The notes under the pieces: model-generated
Database searches by the model: none
What the model was told of the DNA's origin: nothing
Seen by the model: the letters and a program-made list of their open reading frames with translations, nothing else
Shown: positions 21,963 through 24,665 of the stretch, one piece after another
How positions within the stretch are numbered: position 1 is the stretch's first letter
Layout: each line of letters starts with the position of its first letter
Made by a program: the position numbers and the translations under genes
DNA from: CAYPCH01 sp964409165
Lineage (GTDB): Bacteria; Bacillota; Clostridia; Acetivibrionales; Acetivibrionaceae
DNA length: 24,665 nucleotides
Reading direction: 5' to 3'
NCBI GenBank assembly: GCA_964409165.1
Contig: CAYPCH010000051.1
Coordinates: 1 to 24,665 of the forward strand

Positions 21963-23702
21963 TTAGTTTTCTATAAATTCGATACCATACTTATTTGTTG
22001 TAAAATAGTGATCCATAGTTGCCTCGGCTATATCCCTGAAAGCCCAGTGTTGTTTGGGAACATCGGTGAATGTCTGAGATGCTCCATTCAAGGGTCCTCT
22101 TTTTAGTGCTTTGTTTATTATTACAATACATTCAGCACGTCTAATAACTTCTTCAGGTTTGAAAGTCCCATCAGAATATCCGGTTATGTAATTCAGTTCA
22201 GCTAATTCTTCAATAATATTTCCTGCCCAGTGGGTCTTTGTATCCAAAAAACTTCTATTGGCAGTGCTACCGTCCATTCCGAGAAAATTATATATAACTG
22301 CTGCAAATTCTCCCCTTTTTATAATTTGGTTTGGTCTAAAAGTGCCGTCAGTATAACCTCTGAACAACCCCTCTTTTGTTACCCATTTAATTGACTCTAA
22401 TGCCCAGTGGCTATTGTCAACATCAGAAAAACCGGTATTATTGCCAGAATAAGTATGTCCGCTTATCTCGAGCAATGTAGAGAATATGACAGCCGCTTCC
22501 GCTCTTGTAATCTCTTTTTCAGGTTTAAAGCTTCCATCAGGATACCCTGACAAATACTTTTTATGCTCATAATTGGAAGATACAGGTGCGGGCTTTGGTG
22601 TTGGTTTCGGTGTGGATGTAGGTTTGCGTGTAGCTTCCTGTCCTACTCTTATGCCACCGTCACTAAATGTTACCCTTATATTATTGAGGTTTTTATCTTC
22701 AAATTCATAATCATCTCCGGCTTCTATTTTACTAAGACCTTTAAATGATGTGTTGAGTATCTCAAACCTTATTTGTGCAAATTCACCGTTCTTTTTAATG
22801 AGATTGCTTGATGAACTATTTTCATTCATATAATATAGGTATATTACTCCTTTTTTGCTGTCATGGTTAAAATACATATAATCAGAGTCATTTACTATAC
22901 TGCCCGGCTTAACACTCAGGAACTTCAATACATCCTCATCATAATCCAAATCAAAACTCAAATTGTCTATACCCTGCGAAGGTACATTTGAAAAATCCAC
23001 CGAAACATAAAGTGAATCTCCTTTTTTACCATTCTCCTCCTCAATATTAACTCTTAGGCGTGTGCCTGCGGGAGTTGGTGTAGCAGTTCCCTTTGGAGTA
23101 TTTGTCGGTTTTGGGGTGGGAGCAGCTTCACCGCTTGGTGTCTCTCCCCATATAAGCTCACCATCTAAGTGTGCTGTAACCTTATTCCACCGAGAGTATA
23201 CCGATGAAGATGAATTAAAGGAGTAATCATTTGACTGCTTATAGTTGGACCAGTCTTCTTTGGAAAACCTTATTTGAATTTCTGTACTGCTTTTAGCGGC
23301 AAGACTTCCAGCACCACTATCAAATCCAATTTCAAGGTAATAATCCGCATTTTTTTTAGGGCTTTTCATTTTAACAAACCTTCCTGTTATTTTAGAATTG
23401 CCCACAGATGCCCAGTCACACCAAAAACTCTGATCCTTTGCTCCATCGATTGTGTAGTAGTATCTGAGTTCAAGATCTGACAAGTCTATTGACTTACTTC
23501 CGGTATTGGTGATTTTCATTTTAAAACTAATATTATTTGTGGTTTCAGCTGTATTAGCGCTATGCATCTCCACGCTTACTGAAGACGATGTTGCTGCTAG
23601 ACTCGAAATTTCTTTAGCTGCATCTACGGTGGTAAATAATGGGGCTGACAATACGGTAATCAGCACCGCCATAATTGCAGTAATACATAAAAGCCTTTTC
23701 AT
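21963..23702 (-). CDS. Cell-surface anchoring protein: CBM3, cohesin and three SLH repeats
   Basis: This 579-residue protein would tether dockerin-bearing enzymes to the cell wall and hold cellulose. A signal peptide covers about 1-28. A family 3 carbohydrate-binding module (about 44-188) shows LRYYYTIDG, FWCDWASVG, NDYSFNSSSSVYSRWNKVTA and LIWGETP. A Pro/Thr linker follows. The cohesin (about 216-354) starts LRVNIEEENGKKGD and has IDNLSFDLDYDEDVLKF; it looks type I. A second Pro/Thr linker leads to three SLH repeats with wall-binding motifs ITRAE (398-402), IKRGE (461-465) and IRRAE (520-524), then a fourth, incomplete one. ATG 23702 is chosen over ATG 23717 because GGAGG (23710-23714) lies between them. 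It resembles OlpA/OlpC-type proteins with an added N-terminal CBM3. Cohesin type is judged by eye. Confidence 0.93.
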   Translation of the reverse strand: MKRLLCITAIMAVLITVLSAPLFTTVDAAKEISSLAATSSSVSVEMHSANTAETTNNISFKMKITNTGSKSIDLSDLELRYYYTIDGAKDQSFWCDWASVGNSKITGRFVKMKSPKKNADYYLEIGFDSGAGSLAAKSSTEIQIRFSKEDWSNYKQSNDYSFNSSSSVYSRWNKVTAHLDGELIWGETPSGEAAPTPKPTNTPKGTATPTPAGTRLRVNIEEENGKKGDSLYVSVDFSNVPSQGIDNLSFDLDYDEDVLKFLSVKPGSIVNDSDYMYFNHDSKKGVIYLYYMNENSSSSNLIKKNGEFAQIRFEILNTSFKGLSKIEAGDDYEFEDKNLNNIRVTFSDGGIRVGQEATRKPTSTPKPTPKPAPVSSNYEHKKYLSGYPDGSFKPEKEITRAEAAVIFSTLLEISGHTYSGNNTGFSDVDNSHWALESIKWVTKEGLFRGYTDGTFRPNQIIKRGEFAAVIYNFLGMDGSTANRSFLDTKTHWAGNIIEELAELNYITGYSDGTFKPEEVIRRAECIVIINKALKRGPLNGASQTFTDVPKQHWAFRDIAEATMDHYFTTNKYGIEFIEN

Positions 23703-23729
23703 TAAATTTCCTCCCATAACGATTTATAA

Positions 23730-23764
23730 TAATATTTAATATTTAATACTTAATACTAAATATT
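23730..23764. repeat. Heptamer tandem repeat in the leader of the surface cohesin gene
   Basis: Five consecutive 7-bp units read TAATATT, TAATATT, TAATACT, TAATACT, AAATATT on the + strand. They lie 28-62 bp upstream of the minus-strand start, where the promoter would be expected. No clear -35/-10 pair can be separated from the repeat. Confidence 0.8.
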
Positions 23765-23925
23765 ACTTACCATAAAAAATACATAAATTGTGGAAAAACG
23801 AGACACATAGAGGTAAATCAAGGATTGAAATAAATGCTGGAAACAAACTGCGTAATTAATATTGCTGATATACCTATCTGTTTTTGCGCTACAAATTTCC
23901 TCTCTGTAATATGCTTAAAAGAGCA

Positions 23926-23974
23926 GTACAGTGGTATGTTACAAGCTTAGCACAACGTGCTGCAAGCTCTGTAC
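23926..23974. other. Branched hairpin in the gene-free right end
   Basis: GTACAG (23926-23931) pairs with CTGTAC (23969-23974). Inside, GCAC-AAC-GTGC (23950-23960) extends to AGCTT pairing with AAGCT across a small bulge. There is no T-tract. The surrounding stretch 23765-24081 shows no gene. Confidence 0.4.
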
Positions 23975-24081
23975 AACTTTTGCATATTCATAACATTCAT
24001 AATTATATACTAGCATTCCTTTTATTTCAATAATTATATATTTTGAGTTTCCCCATTTTTTAATATAGTGCTAAATAGTCC

Positions 24082-24312
24082 GGCTTGGCTGCGGACATGA
24101 AATGCTACAGAATTAAACGCTAACCCAAGAGTTGGCAATACTCGTTCGCTAAGAAATTCCACGAATCACGTCCAACATAACATCCTTGTATATGAGGACG
24201 TTTTACGAACATCCTGTTCGTAATCGTGGAATTTCTAAGCTCTCTTCGCATGCCAACTCTATGGGTCTTAACGCTAATGAATTCCTCCGCATTTCATGTC
24301 CACAGCCAAGCC
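24082..24312. repeat. 231-bp imperfect long inverted repeat
   Basis: The outer arms pair over 24 bases with one mismatch (24082-24105 with 24289-24312). Inner blocks also pair: AGAGTTGGCA (24128-24137) with TGCCAACTCT (24251-24260), and AGAAATTCCACGA (24152-24164) with TCGTGGAATTTCT (24224-24236). The apex holds ACGTCC/GGACGT (24168-24173 with 24196-24201) and a 9-bp stem with a TCC loop (24203-24223). Segments between the blocks do not pair well. ATAGT occurs on both sides (24075-24079 and 24316-24320). It could be a structured RNA or a miniature mobile element; there is no coding capacity. Confidence 0.85.
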
Positions 24313-24328
24313 TAGATAGTAGCTGGAA

Positions 24329-24478
24329 TTAGCTTTTGTATTTTTGAATTGGCCTAAGAAAAAAGTTATTAACATTATTAAGATTTTTTTGCAAATCTCC
24401 TTCTGCTTCAGTTAATATGTATCCGTCTGTTTATTCATCCTCTGACAATAATTCAGCTTCATTACTATATGCCCGTAT
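24329..24478 (-). pseudogene. Possible decayed ORF fragment
   Basis: On the minus strand one frame reads RAYSNEAELLSEDE, a TAA stop (24431-24433), then TDGYILTEAEGDLQKNL and on to a TAA at 24329-24331. Both halves look coding-like and share a frame, which fits a nonsense change in an old gene end. The neighbouring frame gives FPLDRYGHIVMKLNYC, so a frameshift is also possible. I do not recognise the family. Its end is 17 bp from the long hairpin. The evidence is thin. Confidence 0.3.
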
Positions 24479-24665
24479 CTATCCAATGGAAAACAACTAT
24501 TAAATGTTTTCTAGTGCAATCACCCAAAATCAGGCAAAGGAAGCGAGGGAAGAACGAAATCGCTAACGCGATGGCTTATCAAACTTTACAAAAAATTTCA
24601 AATAGTATATAAAAAAGTATGTGTTTATAATATTGTAAATTCATCACAAAAAACAAAACATAAGG
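24479..24665. other. Right end of the window, no gene seen
   Basis: This AT-rich stretch holds a small hairpin, ATCGC-TAAC-GCGAT (24559-24572), and no supported ORF, tRNA or promoter. Confidence 0.4.

Noticed and set aside
23703..23717. ATG 23717 as start of the surface cohesin gene
   Set aside because: The GGAGG site is inside this extension and correctly placed for ATG 23702, which begins a normal signal peptide.
23730..23764. Tandem heptamers as a CRISPR array
   Set aside because: Units are contiguous, with no spacers, and far too short. No other CRISPR-like repeat-spacer pattern or cas gene was seen in the window.

Overview
This window comes from an AT-rich, low-GC Gram-positive anaerobe. 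Two proteins point to a cellulosome-producing clostridium of the Acetivibrio (Hungateiclostridium) type: a CE3 esterase carrying a type I dockerin whose recognition residues (Ser-Thr and Lys-Arg in both repeats) match the A. thermocellus pattern, and a CBM3-cohesin-SLH surface anchor protein. The species cannot be fixed from the sequence alone.

Layout. (1) 1-5053: tail of an unidentified upstream gene, then uvrB and uvrA, the nucleotide-excision-repair pair, with a strong promoter and a LexA-like palindrome in front of uvrB. (2) 5268-7735: a zinc-finger Clp ATPase (ClpE type) with its own promoter and terminator. (3) 7842-8789 (minus): secreted CE3 esterase with dockerin. (4) 9048-11144: an OmpR-type response regulator and its histidine kinase, translationally coupled, with a 13-bp direct repeat abutting the promoter. 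(5) 11379-11594 (minus): a small zinc-ribbon protein. (6) 11772-16885: a YesM/YesN-type two-component system followed by an orphan lipoprotein sugar-binding protein with no permease genes, which may be a three-component carbohydrate sensor. (7) 17390-19783 (minus): cobalamin-dependent methionine synthase without the reactivation domain. (8) 19977-21179 (minus): secreted protein with a copper-amine-oxidase-N-like domain. (9) 21482-21876: an unidentified frameshifted gene remnant. (10) 21963-23702 (minus): the surface cohesin protein. (11) 23703-24665: no intact gene, but a 231-bp imperfect hairpin and a decayed ORF fragment.

Functional links. The esterase deacetylates hemicellulose and could dock, directly or through scaffoldins, to surface cohesins such as the one encoded at the right end. 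The YesMN system plus sugar-binding lipoprotein may report on extracellular sugars. UvrA/UvrB and the Clp ATPase are housekeeping and stress functions.

The least ordinary signal is non-coding. A conserved hairpin (stem GCCTCTT/AAGAGGC, 12-nt loop) recurs in three intergenic regions, always next to variable Rho-independent-terminator-like hairpins with the same 35-36-bp centre spacing, and at two loci the units repeat with a 65-bp period. The second is the long hairpin at 24082-24312.
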